This document shows, in pieces, positions 28,137-36,973 of a stretch of DNA of 64,000 nucleotides. Positions within the stretch are counted from its first letter, which is position 1. Every line of letters begins with the position of its first letter. The translations under genes were made by a program, and so were the position numbers. The notes under the pieces are model-generated. The model ran no database searches and was not told the origin of the DNA. It worked only from the letters and a program-made list of their open reading frames with translations. The stretch is from Nanobdellota archaeon (lineage in GTDB: Archaea > Nanobdellota > Nanobdellia > Pacearchaeales > GW2011-AR1), in contig JAUYMA010000010.1 in the NCBI GenBank assembly GCA_030698805.1, positions 124,001 to 188,000 of the forward strand. Reading direction: 5' to 3'.

Positions 28137-28916
28137 ATGAAACATATCATCCACAAAGGCAACATCAGTAAATTAAGAGGGGGAGATAGCGAAGAGACGT
28201 TCTTAGTCAGATATTGTGGAAAGAAGTTTGTTTTAAGAATTTATGAAGACAGAAAAACAGCTGATTATTATGTAAAAGTACATAAAAAATTAAGTAAACA
28301 TGGATTTCTTCCGGCTCTTTATTATCAAGAGAAAAATAAGATATTGGTGGAGTACATAGAAGGAAGGAATTGTAAAAAATCTGATGCGTTAAAAGTGGCA
28401 GCACAGATTGGTAAAATATGTGCGCTTATAAATCAACTAAGAATAAAAGAAAATAGACAAAAAGAAAAGGAAATCTCTCATTTGCTCCACAGAATAGAAA
28501 GCAATGGACTTATCACGGACAAAGAATCTGACTATTTAGAAAATAAATATAATTTATTAAAAATAAAGGTTAAACCTAAACTGGCTATTGATTTTGATGA
28601 CGTATATCCAGAAAATTTTCGATTAAGAAGGGGGAAGGTTTATCTGGTTGATTTAGAAGGTTTTGAAACAAAGATTATGGGCAGCGGAATAGGAAAGGCA
28701 TTCTTAAGATGGTTTAAAACTTCCAAACAAAGAAGAAAATTCAGAAGGGGATATGCCTCGATAGCTTCTGCAAGATTTTTAACAAAGGAATATTTACAGT
28801 TCCTATACCTTAACTTCACCATTAGCATAATTGCCTATAAAGTAAAGAGAAACCAAAAAATTAATCCAAGAGATAGAGATAGATTGTTTCAATTTATAGA
28901 TAGTCAAGTTATTTAA
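28137..28916 (+). CDS. APH/RIO-like kinase-fold protein
   Basis: This is a 259-aa protein from the ATG at 28137, 19 bp after the toxin stop; a longer in-frame start at 28062 would overlap the toxin. It shows a Gly-rich N-lobe (LRGGDSEETFLVRYCGKKFVLRIY, with the VAIK-like lysine), then a catalytic-loop-like IDFDDVYPENF (D...N) and VDLEGFE in the DFG position, so it is kinase-like. The substrate is unknown. It probably shares the transcript of the toxin-antitoxin pair. Confidence 0.7.
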   Translation: MKHIIHKGNISKLRGGDSEETFLVRYCGKKFVLRIYEDRKTADYYVKVHKKLSKHGFLPALYYQEKNKILVEYIEGRNCKKSDALKVAAQIGKICALINQLRIKENRQKEKEISHLLHRIESNGLITDKESDYLENKYNLLKIKVKPKLAIDFDDVYPENFRLRRGKVYLVDLEGFETKIMGSGIGKAFLRWFKTSKQRRKFRRGYASIASARFLTKEYLQFLYLNFTISIIAYKVKRNQKINPRDRDRLFQFIDSQVI

Positions 28917-28956
28917 TACTTAATTAATTTAAATAGTGAAAACCTCTCATTTTTAG

Positions 28957-29637
28957 ATGGTATGGAAATTAGGCCACAGGGGAGCTATGGGATATGAACC
29001 TGAGAATACTCTTAGATCCTTCAAGAAAGCATTGAAAATGAAGGTCGATTTTATAGAATTAGATGTACATGTTTGCAAAAGCGGGGAAGTTGTAATTATA
29101 CATGACAATAAAGTAGACAGAACAACTAATGGAAGAGGGCGTGTGGCTTTCAAAACTTTATCTGAATTGAGAAGCCTTGATGCAGGTAAGAAGGAGAAAA
29201 TACCCACATTAAGGGAAGCCTTAGATTTAATAAATAAAAAGACTAAAGTTAATATAGAGCTAAAAGGAGAGGGAACTGCTTACCCTGTTTATAAAATAAT
29301 TAGGGAATATATTAAAAGAAAAGGCTGGGCTTATGATCATTTTTTAATCTCATCATTTAACCGGCATGAATTAAATGATTTTTATAGGCTTAATAAGAAG
29401 ATTAAAAGAGGATTACTAATTTCTAAATGGCTGAGCTTGCGCATTCACTTTGCTTCCCATATGGAATGCTATTCTGTACATCTGGACAAAGATTTAATCA
29501 CAAAAAAATATGTCCATTACATTCATCAGAAAGGCTTGAAAGTATTTGCCTGGACTACAAATAGTCAACAAGATCTAAAAAGACTAAAATTACTTGGTGT
29601 AGACGGTCTTATATCTGACTTTCCAGACAGAATTTAG
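28957..29637 (+). CDS. Glycerophosphodiester phosphodiesterase
   Basis: This 226-aa TIM-barrel phosphodiesterase has LGHRGAMGYEPENTLRSFKKAL at the start, the metal ligands FIELDVHVCKSGEVVIIHD, and a C-terminal VDGLISDFPDRI. It hydrolyses glycerophosphodiesters to glycerol-3-phosphate and alcohol; in an archaeon the physiological substrate may be an ether-lipid headgroup. It has no signal peptide. Its own TATA-like element lies just upstream (28926-28936). Confidence 0.9.
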   Translation: MVWKLGHRGAMGYEPENTLRSFKKALKMKVDFIELDVHVCKSGEVVIIHDNKVDRTTNGRGRVAFKTLSELRSLDAGKKEKIPTLREALDLINKKTKVNIELKGEGTAYPVYKIIREYIKRKGWAYDHFLISSFNRHELNDFYRLNKKIKRGLLISKWLSLRIHFASHMECYSVHLDKDLITKKYVHYIHQKGLKVFAWTTNSQQDLKRLKLLGVDGLISDFPDRI

Positions 29638-29644
29638 ATATATT

Positions 29645-30871
29645 TTACCTTATCTTATTCTTTCCTTTTTGTTGAAATCTAACTATTCTTGAGAGAAGAA
29701 TTTCCCCTGCACTTTCAAATCTTTGCATTTCAGCTAACTCTACTAAAGGAAGATCTTCTTCGAATATGTAGGGGATAGAACTTGCAGGACTTATTCTTAT
29801 TTCCATATATGGTGGAGAAAGTTTAGTGCGCCCTCCTGCACGATATTGCTCCCACGCAGGGCCGACAATATTTGTTCCTCGCAGATGCGTGTATCTATGA
29901 TTCTTCTTTTCCTCAGGCTCCATCTCTTCACTTTCATCTACCGCGTGGGGCAAGCATGTCGTATGCAAAGTGGCACCACCAAAATCAAGATGCAAATCAT
30001 AAAGCCTCTGTTCAAAAGGAAGGCAGAGCCTAAACCCTAGAGGAAATCCGCTCGGGCCGCTTGAGGAACTAAAAGCTTTTATATGAGAATATACCGATCC
30101 TGGAATCACTTTTTTATTCAAAGGCTGAGGAGATGAATCACTTTCCCTACCCCTTATACGATCTCCCTCCATCCACCTATATGAAAGTTCACATTGTTCT
30201 AAGAATCTTCCCAATGGAAGATTGTACCATGCATCATTTACAACACCCCATTGTACTGTGATATTTATACTCTCAGGAGTCCTTTGTTTTTTCAATAATT
30301 CTGCAAGAATAGATTCTTTTTTATTACGTTCTCTTTCTCTCTCTTTTATATCGCCATTATCTGGTCCAAGAACATGTAATGAATATAGCTGTCCTACTTT
30401 AATTATAGATATTTCTTTTCCTAAATAATTTCTAAATTTTTCTGGAGAAAATGGATCGCCTGGATAAACCTTTCCTTCCACTGTCCAAGGCTGTGTTTGT
30501 ATCTCTGCTTCAACAGAGTCCAATGCTTGACAAATATCGCGATTTAAGTTCGGCTCAACAAAAGGACTCTGCGCCAGGGTCTTTCTTAAATCGCTGGCTT
30601 TCAATTTTTCTTCCTCTCTGCCTTTTGCTTCTTTTTCCTTCTCGCCTCTAGATATCTCACAGAGCGTTTTTCTCAAAATAGTATCAACTTTCTGCTTTCT
30701 GGGATGATTATCCACTTCAGCCAGGTAAAGATGAAGAGCCTCTCTGATTTCTTCCCTTGCGAGAACAATGCCTGAGAGATATCTCTCGATGGTCACTTTT
30801 TTGATAGGTGAAGAGCTGAGATGTTTTGGTACTTTAGTAAAATGTTTCTCAGGAAAATAGGGGAGAGGCAT
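29645..30871 (-). CDS. Unknown 408-aa protein
   Basis: This is a soluble protein with an Arg/Glu-rich N-terminal helical half (REEIREALHLYL, EKEKEAKGREEEK) and a C-terminal part with strands and conserved-looking tryptophans (QPWTVEGKVYPGD, WYNLPLGRF). No signal peptide, TM segment or recognised motif. Base composition matches its neighbours. Convergent with the GDPD gene, 7 bp apart. Confidence 0.6.
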   Translation of the reverse strand: MPLPYFPEKHFTKVPKHLSSSPIKKVTIERYLSGIVLAREEIREALHLYLAEVDNHPRKQKVDTILRKTLCEISRGEKEKEAKGREEEKLKASDLRKTLAQSPFVEPNLNRDICQALDSVEAEIQTQPWTVEGKVYPGDPFSPEKFRNYLGKEISIIKVGQLYSLHVLGPDNGDIKERERERNKKESILAELLKKQRTPESINITVQWGVVNDAWYNLPLGRFLEQCELSYRWMEGDRIRGRESDSSPQPLNKKVIPGSVYSHIKAFSSSSGPSGFPLGFRLCLPFEQRLYDLHLDFGGATLHTTCLPHAVDESEEMEPEEKKNHRYTHLRGTNIVGPAWEQYRAGGRTKLSPPYMEIRISPASSIPYIFEEDLPLVELAEMQRFESAGEILLSRIVRFQQKGKNKIR

Positions 30872-30945
30872 TTTCCCAACAAATTCCGAACCTACTTAAG
30901 AATTGTTGTAACACATCCTAATCTTTAAAACAGTTATATTATATT

Positions 30946-31224
30946 TTAAAACCAATCAAATAATCTGTCAATTACTGACTTTCTTCTCTGAGAAACCATG
31001 GCACTTACTCCTAGAGCAACACCTGCTCCCACTACTGCTCCAATCCCTGCTGCAATAGCTATTGAGGAAAATGGTTTTTGCCTGATATAATGCTTTGTCT
31101 CGTCTCTAACCATGTCTAGATCTTCGTGAGCCCTTTCAACTGCTGATCTGGTTCCTTCCCTTATTCTATCAACAAAGCCCGCTTCATTTCGGTTATTTAT
31201 TCTTTTTTTATTTCTTGTAGGCAT
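30946..31224 (-). CDS. DUF883/ElaB-YqjD-like membrane protein
   Basis: This 92-aa protein has a charged helical N-terminus followed by one TM segment in the pattern YIRQKPFSSIAIAAGIGAVVGAG, which is the ElaB/YqjD (DUF883) signature (x-PxxS...AAGxGxxxG). Family members are inner-membrane anchors, some bound to ribosomes. A strong ribosome-binding site (GGAGGT, about 6 bases before the ATG) sets the start. It follows the holin-like gene by 12 bp. Confidence 0.75.
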   Translation of the reverse strand: MPTRNKKRINNRNEAGFVDRIREGTRSAVERAHEDLDMVRDETKHYIRQKPFSSIAIAAGIGAVVGAGVALGVSAMVSQRRKSVIDRLFDWF

Positions 31225-31236
31225 TTTGACCTCCTT

Positions 31237-31524
31237 TCAGTCCATTACCTTTAAAATAATGGCTACTAGTAATATTAAAATTCCGAATATTGCAAATGAA
31301 ATTGTTCTGGATAAGCCTGCATATTCTATGAGGAAGAAAATTACCGCTATAGAGAGAAAAAGCAGGGCGGTTAAAAGCAAGAATATGCTTACCATATCTT
31401 TGATAATCTTTCTTTTATACATTCTCAATCTCCAGGAAACTTCATCAGATATTTCATCCTTGAATCCCTGCACAGCATTGAGCAATCCTTCTTTAATTCT
31501 TGACTTAATAAATCCTGAAAACAT
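31237..31524 (-). CDS. Phage-holin-III/YqjE-like membrane protein
   Basis: This 95-aa protein has two TM segments (about 45-65 and 72-92). Its arrangement directly before a DUF883 gene mirrors the bacterial yqjD-yqjE pair (DUF883 with putative Actinobacteria holin-X/YqjE). Function unknown; a membrane-stress role is often assumed. Confidence 0.65.
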   Translation of the reverse strand: MFSGFIKSRIKEGLLNAVQGFKDEISDEVSWRLRMYKRKIIKDMVSIFLLLTALLFLSIAVIFFLIEYAGLSRTISFAIFGILILLVAIILKVMD

Positions 31525-31619
31525 ATTCTGATAAAACCTTGTTTATTTTTAAAAACGAGTAGAATATAAAGGATGTATTAGAATATAAGTATTGTGTTCT
31601 CAGAATAAAGTAATGAAAA

Positions 31620-32033
31620 TTAGACTGTGCAGTGTTTTATAGTGCGCAAAAAGTCAATCAAACCATCTGCATCAGTCTTCTTGACTACAGGAATTTTTGC
31701 TTCTTGGGCTAATCTGATAGCAGTATTATTCTCTGTCAACGACAAGAAACCGACCTGGCCAGATTCCACTTCTGTTCTAATATGACTGTAAATCTTAGAG
31801 GCTGGATCGCATGTAGGGCCATTTTCAAAACCTAAATTAGTATCCATCATATAATATCGAAACGAGACTGGGGGCTTTCTCTCTGGACTATCTAATGGCG
31901 AGAGACCCATATACTGGAGCATTTCGTCAACAGTATTTGCCACAGTAACTTCGTATCCTTTCCTCTCTAATGAAGGTGTGAGACTTCCTGCTAGATTGCT
32001 ATGAAATGCTACTAATGCTTTTTCTTGTCCCAT
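31620..32033 (-). CDS. Stand-alone receiver-like protein
   Basis: This 137-aa single-domain protein reads like a receiver: a first strand (ALVAFHSN) lacking the acidic pair, D64 at the end of the third strand (YYMMDTN), T100 (GFLSLTEN) and K118 before a short helix (PVVKKTD). The phosphorylation site and lysine are present but the Mg-binding acids are not, so phosphorylation may be absent. No kinase or output domain is adjacent. Its promoter shares the 26-base element found at 23034-23059. Confidence 0.55.
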   Translation of the reverse strand: MGQEKALVAFHSNLAGSLTPSLERKGYEVTVANTVDEMLQYMGLSPLDSPERKPPVSFRYYMMDTNLGFENGPTCDPASKIYSHIRTEVESGQVGFLSLTENNTAIRLAQEAKIPVVKKTDADGLIDFLRTIKHCTV

Positions 32034-32043
32034 GTTATTCTCT

Positions 32044-32069
32044 CAGAAACAGTCTGAGGCTGGTCACCT
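32044..32069 (-). promoter_or_regulatory. Shared 26-base promoter element, copy 2
   Basis: One mismatch to 23034-23059. It begins 11 bases before the ATG of the receiver-like gene and is preceded on the minus strand by a TATA-like TTTATTTTTGA, the same layout as copy 1. Confidence 0.7.
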
Positions 32070-32103
32070 CAAAAATAAATTGATTTGGAACTTAAAAATA
32101 TAT

Positions 32104-33459
32104 CTATCTTCTTCCGTATTGGCCCGAGCTTCTGCCACCTCGAGAGCCCCCGTGGCCATAACTTGATCTTGGCCTGAAACCTCCAGACCTTCTGTCGCCA
32201 TCGCCGCTGTCTCCCCTGTCTGATCTTCCGCGGAAGCCTGAGCTAGACCTGCCTCGGAAACCTCCTGATCTAAACCCTCCTGATCTGCCTTCCCTTCCGG
32301 ACATCTCAAACCTTACTGCCAGTGGCTCAAGGTTTTGTGGAATTGGCTCATGTGTTATTGAGAATGGAATTCCTTCGCAAACCCTTCTGAAATTTGCAAA
32401 ATCTCTTGGAGAAACAAGATTTATAGCCTTGCCTTCTTTACCTGCCCTGGCAGTTCTACCGATCCTATGAATATAATCAGTACTGCTTCCAGGAGAATCA
32501 TAGTTATAGATATGAGAAACTCCCTTAATGTCCAAACCTCGTGCAGCAACATCTGTGCATATTAAGATTCCGACTTCTCCCGAGTGGAATTGGCCCATGA
32601 TAGCATTCCTTCTATTTTGGGCTAGGCCCCCATGGATTACAACTGCATTTAGAGCGTATCTTCTTAGATTCTTTTCAATCATGTCAGCATTTCTCCTAGT
32701 GTTGCAGAATACCATAACTAATCCTTCTCTTTCTTGTTTGAGAAGATGAACGAGCAAGGAGAACTTGAGATTATTTGGAACATCGTAAAGAACTTGCTTT
32801 AGCTTGGTAGGATCCACGTGGGAAGCAACTTCCACATATTCAGGATGCTTCATATAATGATTTGCGATATTTTCTATATCTGGTGAAATTGTGGCCGAGA
32901 AAAGCAAAGTCTGCCTTTCTTGTGGGCAGAGCTCTATGATCTTCTGCACATCTTCAATGAATCCCATGTCTAACATCCTATCTGCCTCGTCTAAAACAAG
33001 GAATCTTACCTTTGACAGATCTAATGTTCTTCTTTCAAGGTGATCTAAAATTCTTCCAGGAGTACCCACGACTATTTCAGCGTCCCTTAAATTTTCAATC
33101 TGGGGATTTATTGAAACTCCTCCATATACTTCAAGAACATTAGCCTGATAATATTTAGAAAATAACTTAAATGACTTGGACACTTGTTCTGCCAATTCTC
33201 TGGTTGGAGTCAATATAAGGGCTTGAATTCCCTTACCTGCTTGAATTTTCTCGATTATGCCTGCTGCAAAGGCGAGAGTCTTTCCAGAACCTGTAGCGGA
33301 TTTTCCGATTACATCCTTGCCTTGCAGGATTGTAGGAATAGATTTTTCTTGGATCTCACTAGGTTCTTTGAATTTTAATTCTTCTATTACCTTGAGGATT
33401 TTATTGTTGAGTCCTAGTTCTTTGAATTTACTACTGACTTCCACTATGATGTTTTCCAT
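32104..33459 (-). CDS. DEAD-box RNA helicase with RGG tail
   Basis: This 451-aa RNA helicase has the Q motif (FKEPSEIQEKSIP), Walker A SATGSGKT (near 54), PTRELAEQ, DEAD (VLDEADRMLDMGF, near 154), SAT (LLFSATISP), and C-terminal motifs (ARGLDIKGVSHIYNYD, HRIGRTARAGKEG). The last ~70 residues are Gly/Arg/Ser-rich (FRGR, GGFR, SRGG repeats), an RNA-binding RGG-like tail. It is related to cold-adaptation helicases. It has an unusual 5' region with three inverted repeats. Confidence 0.93.
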   Translation of the reverse strand: MENIIVEVSSKFKELGLNNKILKVIEELKFKEPSEIQEKSIPTILQGKDVIGKSATGSGKTLAFAAGIIEKIQAGKGIQALILTPTRELAEQVSKSFKLFSKYYQANVLEVYGGVSINPQIENLRDAEIVVGTPGRILDHLERRTLDLSKVRFLVLDEADRMLDMGFIEDVQKIIELCPQERQTLLFSATISPDIENIANHYMKHPEYVEVASHVDPTKLKQVLYDVPNNLKFSLLVHLLKQEREGLVMVFCNTRRNADMIEKNLRRYALNAVVIHGGLAQNRRNAIMGQFHSGEVGILICTDVAARGLDIKGVSHIYNYDSPGSSTDYIHRIGRTARAGKEGKAINLVSPRDFANFRRVCEGIPFSITHEPIPQNLEPLAVRFEMSGREGRSGGFRSGGFRGRSSSGFRGRSDRGDSGDGDRRSGGFRPRSSYGHGGSRGGRSSGQYGRR

Positions 33460-33472
33460 TTTCTTATACTGA

Positions 33473-33538
33473 GAAGATTTTATCTTCCGATGTTCAAGGT
33501 TTAGCCTTGACGTTTAGAAATAGACTTATAAGCTATTT
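33473..33538 (-). promoter_or_regulatory. Three inverted repeats before DEAD-box gene
   Basis: Three dyads lie upstream of the helicase. GAAGAT-TTT-ATCTTC (33473-33487) is a 6-bp stem with a 3-base loop. TCAAGG-TTTAG-CCTTGA (33494-33510) is a 6-bp stem with a 5-base loop. A near-perfect 20-bp palindrome with one extra base (33518-33538) has a centre, CTTATAAG, that is also the TATA box. The first would lie in the mRNA leader; the others straddle the promoter. Confidence 0.6.
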
Positions 33539-33587
33539 CCTACACGATATAAAGTAACCATCTTCTCAGCATATTTAAATCTTCGGA

Positions 33588-34364
33588 TTATGGGGCTGAG
33601 GCATTTTGGACAGTGATTGTTGCTTTCATCCCGCTTCCAGACGAACCATGGAACCTGCAATAGACTTCATAAACTCCCGGCTTATTGAATTGAAGATGGG
33701 CTGTGGCTCCAATGTCCAAGACAATATCTATGTCGAAACCATCTAATGTAACTGAATGGCCTCCTCCAATATTTCTGAACTCTATTACTTCTCCCTCCTT
33801 AATTACTGCATTGATTGGAGCAAAATTGAAGTTAGAAAGTGTAATTGTTCTTGTAGGGTTGCCTGCTGATTTTGGGTCTAAATATAAGACCGCCGTAGAA
33901 TAATTCTGCTTAATTCTAGCTGCCGAGGCCCTATCCTCTGTGAAATTGATTATCCTAAAACTCGTTATAAGAGTCCTCCCTTTAGAAGTAATAGGCTGAT
34001 CTATTTCTGGCCCCTCATAAACTCCATCCCCATCATCTTTATGGGGAACAGCGTATAGAACTTTTCCAGCCCTTAAACTATAATTAAGAGAAATAATGAT
34101 GTTATCTTCAGATCCTGAAATTAAAGGGCTATGCCCTATAATGTTCTCTTTAGAAAGCCTGACATCTTCATATATAACAACATAACCTGGACTATCAAAC
34201 TTGGCCTTAGTTATCATTACATCCTGGCCTACTGGCTGATTGTAGATTGTAACAACTTCGCTTTTAATTCCTTTTGTGAAAGAAACTAACGCCCAAGTTA
34301 AAACAATGAGAAGTGCAATTGCGATTATAACAATTGTCCATCTGCTCCCTTCTCTTTGTGCCAT
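33588..34364 (-). CDS. Membrane-anchored blue-copper (cupredoxin) protein
   Basis: This 258-aa protein has an N-terminal TM anchor or uncleaved signal (about 10-28), a middle extracellular beta domain of the kind common in archaeal secreted proteins (about 40-160), and a C-terminal plastocyanin-like domain. The type-1 copper ligands are visible: His in GGGHSV, then Cys-x3-His and Met in YCRFHGSSGSGM. It probably acts as a cell-surface electron carrier or copper binder. Confidence 0.85.
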   Translation of the reverse strand: MAQREGSRWTIVIIAIALLIVLTWALVSFTKGIKSEVVTIYNQPVGQDVMITKAKFDSPGYVVIYEDVRLSKENIIGHSPLISGSEDNIIISLNYSLRAGKVLYAVPHKDDGDGVYEGPEIDQPITSKGRTLITSFRIINFTEDRASAARIKQNYSTAVLYLDPKSAGNPTRTITLSNFNFAPINAVIKEGEVIEFRNIGGGHSVTLDGFDIDIVLDIGATAHLQFNKPGVYEVYCRFHGSSGSGMKATITVQNASAP

Positions 34365-34424
34365 TTAAAAAGGAGGAGTAGAAGCATTTTATACATAAGG
34401 TGTCTCTAAATATACACCTTCATT

Positions 34425-34751
34425 TTAAGACAATTCCTTATTTAATTCTCTTTTGAACTTTCCTCTTATAAGGTGGAAAGCCAACCTTCCATCTTTGTAT
34501 CTCATAGGGGATCCTATGACCTCTCCGCATGAGCATTTTAGATAGGGCATGTCTGCAGTTGACTTTATTAAAGGATTTTTATTTAATTCCGCCATGTTAG
34601 GAGGAGAAATTATTCTATTGAGGTAGCATCTCTTTAACCAGCCAGGGCCATCTTTTTGATAAGTAAGTAGCAGAGAACTACATTTAGAACATTCTACATC
34701 AATTATTTTGGCGGTTCCTCCTCTTTCTCTTAAATACTTATCTTTCTTCAT
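34425..34751 (-). CDS. Small zinc-ribbon-like protein
   Basis: This 108-aa protein has one CxxC (CSKC, near 21) and a later C-x-C (KCSCGE, near 73-77), which could form a four-Cys zinc site. A C-terminal basic helix follows. Its family is unknown; nucleic-acid or protein binding is possible. Confidence 0.6.
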   Translation of the reverse strand: MKKDKYLRERGGTAKIIDVECSKCSSLLLTYQKDGPGWLKRCYLNRIISPPNMAELNKNPLIKSTADMPYLKCSCGEVIGSPMRYKDGRLAFHLIRGKFKRELNKELS

Positions 34752-34927
34752 GCTCTATGCGTGGAGTCCGATATTGTGAACCATTTTAACATTATAGATG
34801 TAGATATTCAAACAGGATTGAAGCTTTATATTTTTTACGGTTAATCTTATGTTCCAGGCCTTATTACTCGAGATATCTTCAATTAGACTTTTAATTCCAT
34901 AAATGTTATATACTCACTAATTTAACA

Positions 34928-36973
34928 ATGATCATGAAATGTTTAGTGACTGGGGGCGCAGGTTTTATAGGCAGCCAATTAGTAAAAAGACTAATAAAAG
35001 AAGGCCATCAAGTAATCGTTCTGGATAATCTTTCCACAGGAAAAGCAGAAAGAATTCCTAAAAAAGCAATTTTTATCCGGGCCGATATTCGTGATGACTT
35101 GGAAAGCATCTTACTCAAATATCCAATAGATATTGTATTTCATTTAGCAGCAGAAACTAGTGTGCGAAAGTCTTTGATGGAACCAATGGAAAATGTAGAT
35201 GTAAATATTCAAGGGTCTATTAATTTAATTGACTTCTGCCTTAAAAAGAAAGTAAAAAAGATCATCTTTTCTTCCAGTGCGGCAGTCTATGATTCCTCAG
35301 AAAAAATACCTGTCGAGGAGAGGGCTAGGACAAATCCAATAAACATGTATGGAATTACAAAGCTGGCCATCGAGAATTATATAAAGTCAGTAAAAGAAAC
35401 TAAAGGCTTAGAATATGTTATACTGAGATACAGCAATGTTTTTGGCCCTGGACAATCAGCTTCTGGCGAGGCAGGAGTAATCACTATATTCTTTAATAAT
35501 GCCTTGCAAAATTCTCAGATAAATATCTTTGGAGATGGAGAACAAACAAGAGACTTTGTATATATAGAAGATGTGGTGGCAGCAAATCTCAAAGCTATTA
35601 ATTTAACAGGCACTTTTAATGTTTCTGCAAATAGGGAGAAATCAATAAAAGATCTAGTAAATCAAATAGTGAATCTAACAAAATCTAAGTCTGAGATATT
35701 TTACCAGCCGCCGATACAAGGTGAATTGAAAAAAAGCCGGCTGAATAATAAAAAGTTGCTTTCTACAGGATGGAAGCCATCTATAGACTTTGATGAGGGA
35801 TTATTGAAAATCTTAGATCACTTAAAGAAAGAGAAAATAGAAAAAGTGCCAAGAAAGATAAAAATACTGGAGCTCACAAATTATTCCGCAGGGGGATGCG
35901 GAGTGTTCGCTCGTGTAAAAAATGAGGCTCAAATCTTGGCAAATAAAGGTTATGAAGTTGCCATATTCTCATCTAATCTTGAAAAAGGCACAGATAAGAT
36001 AATGCCCCAATATGACCGTCTTGGTGAAGTATTGATACAAAGATTTCCTGCAAGAAAATTAGGGGGAGAAAGCTTCATGCTTTGGAATTTTGAGAAAGAG
36101 GCTTTAAAATTTAAGCCGGATATCATATTTGCCCACTCTTACAGACACCTTCATACGGTAAAAGCTATTTCGATTGCCAAAAAAATTAATGCTAAAGTAT
36201 ATTTGGTAACTCACGCTCCATTTGGCAGGTCTAAAACGCGCAATCGCGCGGAGAATATAGTGGTATCGTTTTATGACTCTTTATTTTCAAAGTCTTACCT
36301 TAATAAATTCAATAAAATAATCGCGATTAGCCATTGGGAACTACCCTACTTAAAAGACTTGGGAATATCAAAAGAGAAAATTGAGTATATCCCAAATGGA
36401 ATATCTGAGCAGTTCTTCACTGAAAAAACTAAATCAAAAGAAGAGAATAAAATTGTATATCTCGGCAGAATATCCCCTATTAAAAATCTTGAAACTCCTC
36501 TCGAAGCAATGAACCTCGTAAAAGATCCCAGCCTTAAATGTGTACTTTATGGTCCAGCAGAAGAGGACTATCTGAAGAAACTCAGAAGCACAATTGCAAG
36601 GAACAAAATAGAGAAAAAAGTTACTATCATCAATAAAAGATACAATGCGTCAGAACAGATAGAAGAATTGGATAGTGCAAAAATGTACATTCTTCCCTCG
36701 ATCAGCGAAGGGATGCCACAATCGCTCATAGAGGCTATGGCGAGAGGAAAGATAGTTTTGGCTAGCGACATTCCTGCTACAAGAGACTTGATTAAACCTG
36801 GCAAGAATGGGTTCCTCTTCCCGATAGGTGATGAAAAAGCTTTAGGAAATACAATCAATAAAATACTTTCCATGAATAAATCTGAGATAGAGAAAATAAG
36901 AAATGCCGCAAAAAACGATGTTAAAATATTTGAATGGGGATCAATTATCAAAAAGATAGAATCTTTAGTATAG
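34928..36973 (+). CDS. NAD-epimerase / GT4 glycosyltransferase fusion
   Basis: This 681-aa protein has two catalytic domains. Residues 1-305 form a Rossmann NAD(P)-dependent sugar epimerase/dehydratase (VTGGAGFIGS, SSSAAVY, Y-x3-K in MYGITK). Residues about 315-681 form a GT-B glycosyltransferase of family 4 type (ILELTNYSAGGCGVF, IVYLGRISPIKNLE, EGMPQSLIEAMARGK). The fusion may make a nucleotide sugar and use it directly. No membrane segment. Leaderless start likely (TATA GTTATATAC about 25 bases upstream; a second ATG at 34934 is equally possible). Confidence 0.9.
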   Translation: MIMKCLVTGGAGFIGSQLVKRLIKEGHQVIVLDNLSTGKAERIPKKAIFIRADIRDDLESILLKYPIDIVFHLAAETSVRKSLMEPMENVDVNIQGSINLIDFCLKKKVKKIIFSSSAAVYDSSEKIPVEERARTNPINMYGITKLAIENYIKSVKETKGLEYVILRYSNVFGPGQSASGEAGVITIFFNNALQNSQINIFGDGEQTRDFVYIEDVVAANLKAINLTGTFNVSANREKSIKDLVNQIVNLTKSKSEIFYQPPIQGELKKSRLNNKKLLSTGWKPSIDFDEGLLKILDHLKKEKIEKVPRKIKILELTNYSAGGCGVFARVKNEAQILANKGYEVAIFSSNLEKGTDKIMPQYDRLGEVLIQRFPARKLGGESFMLWNFEKEALKFKPDIIFAHSYRHLHTVKAISIAKKINAKVYLVTHAPFGRSKTRNRAENIVVSFYDSLFSKSYLNKFNKIIAISHWELPYLKDLGISKEKIEYIPNGISEQFFTEKTKSKEENKIVYLGRISPIKNLETPLEAMNLVKDPSLKCVLYGPAEEDYLKKLRSTIARNKIEKKVTIINKRYNASEQIEELDSAKMYILPSISEGMPQSLIEAMARGKIVLASDIPATRDLIKPGKNGFLFPIGDEKALGNTINKILSMNKSEIEKIRNAAKNDVKIFEWGSIIKKIESLV

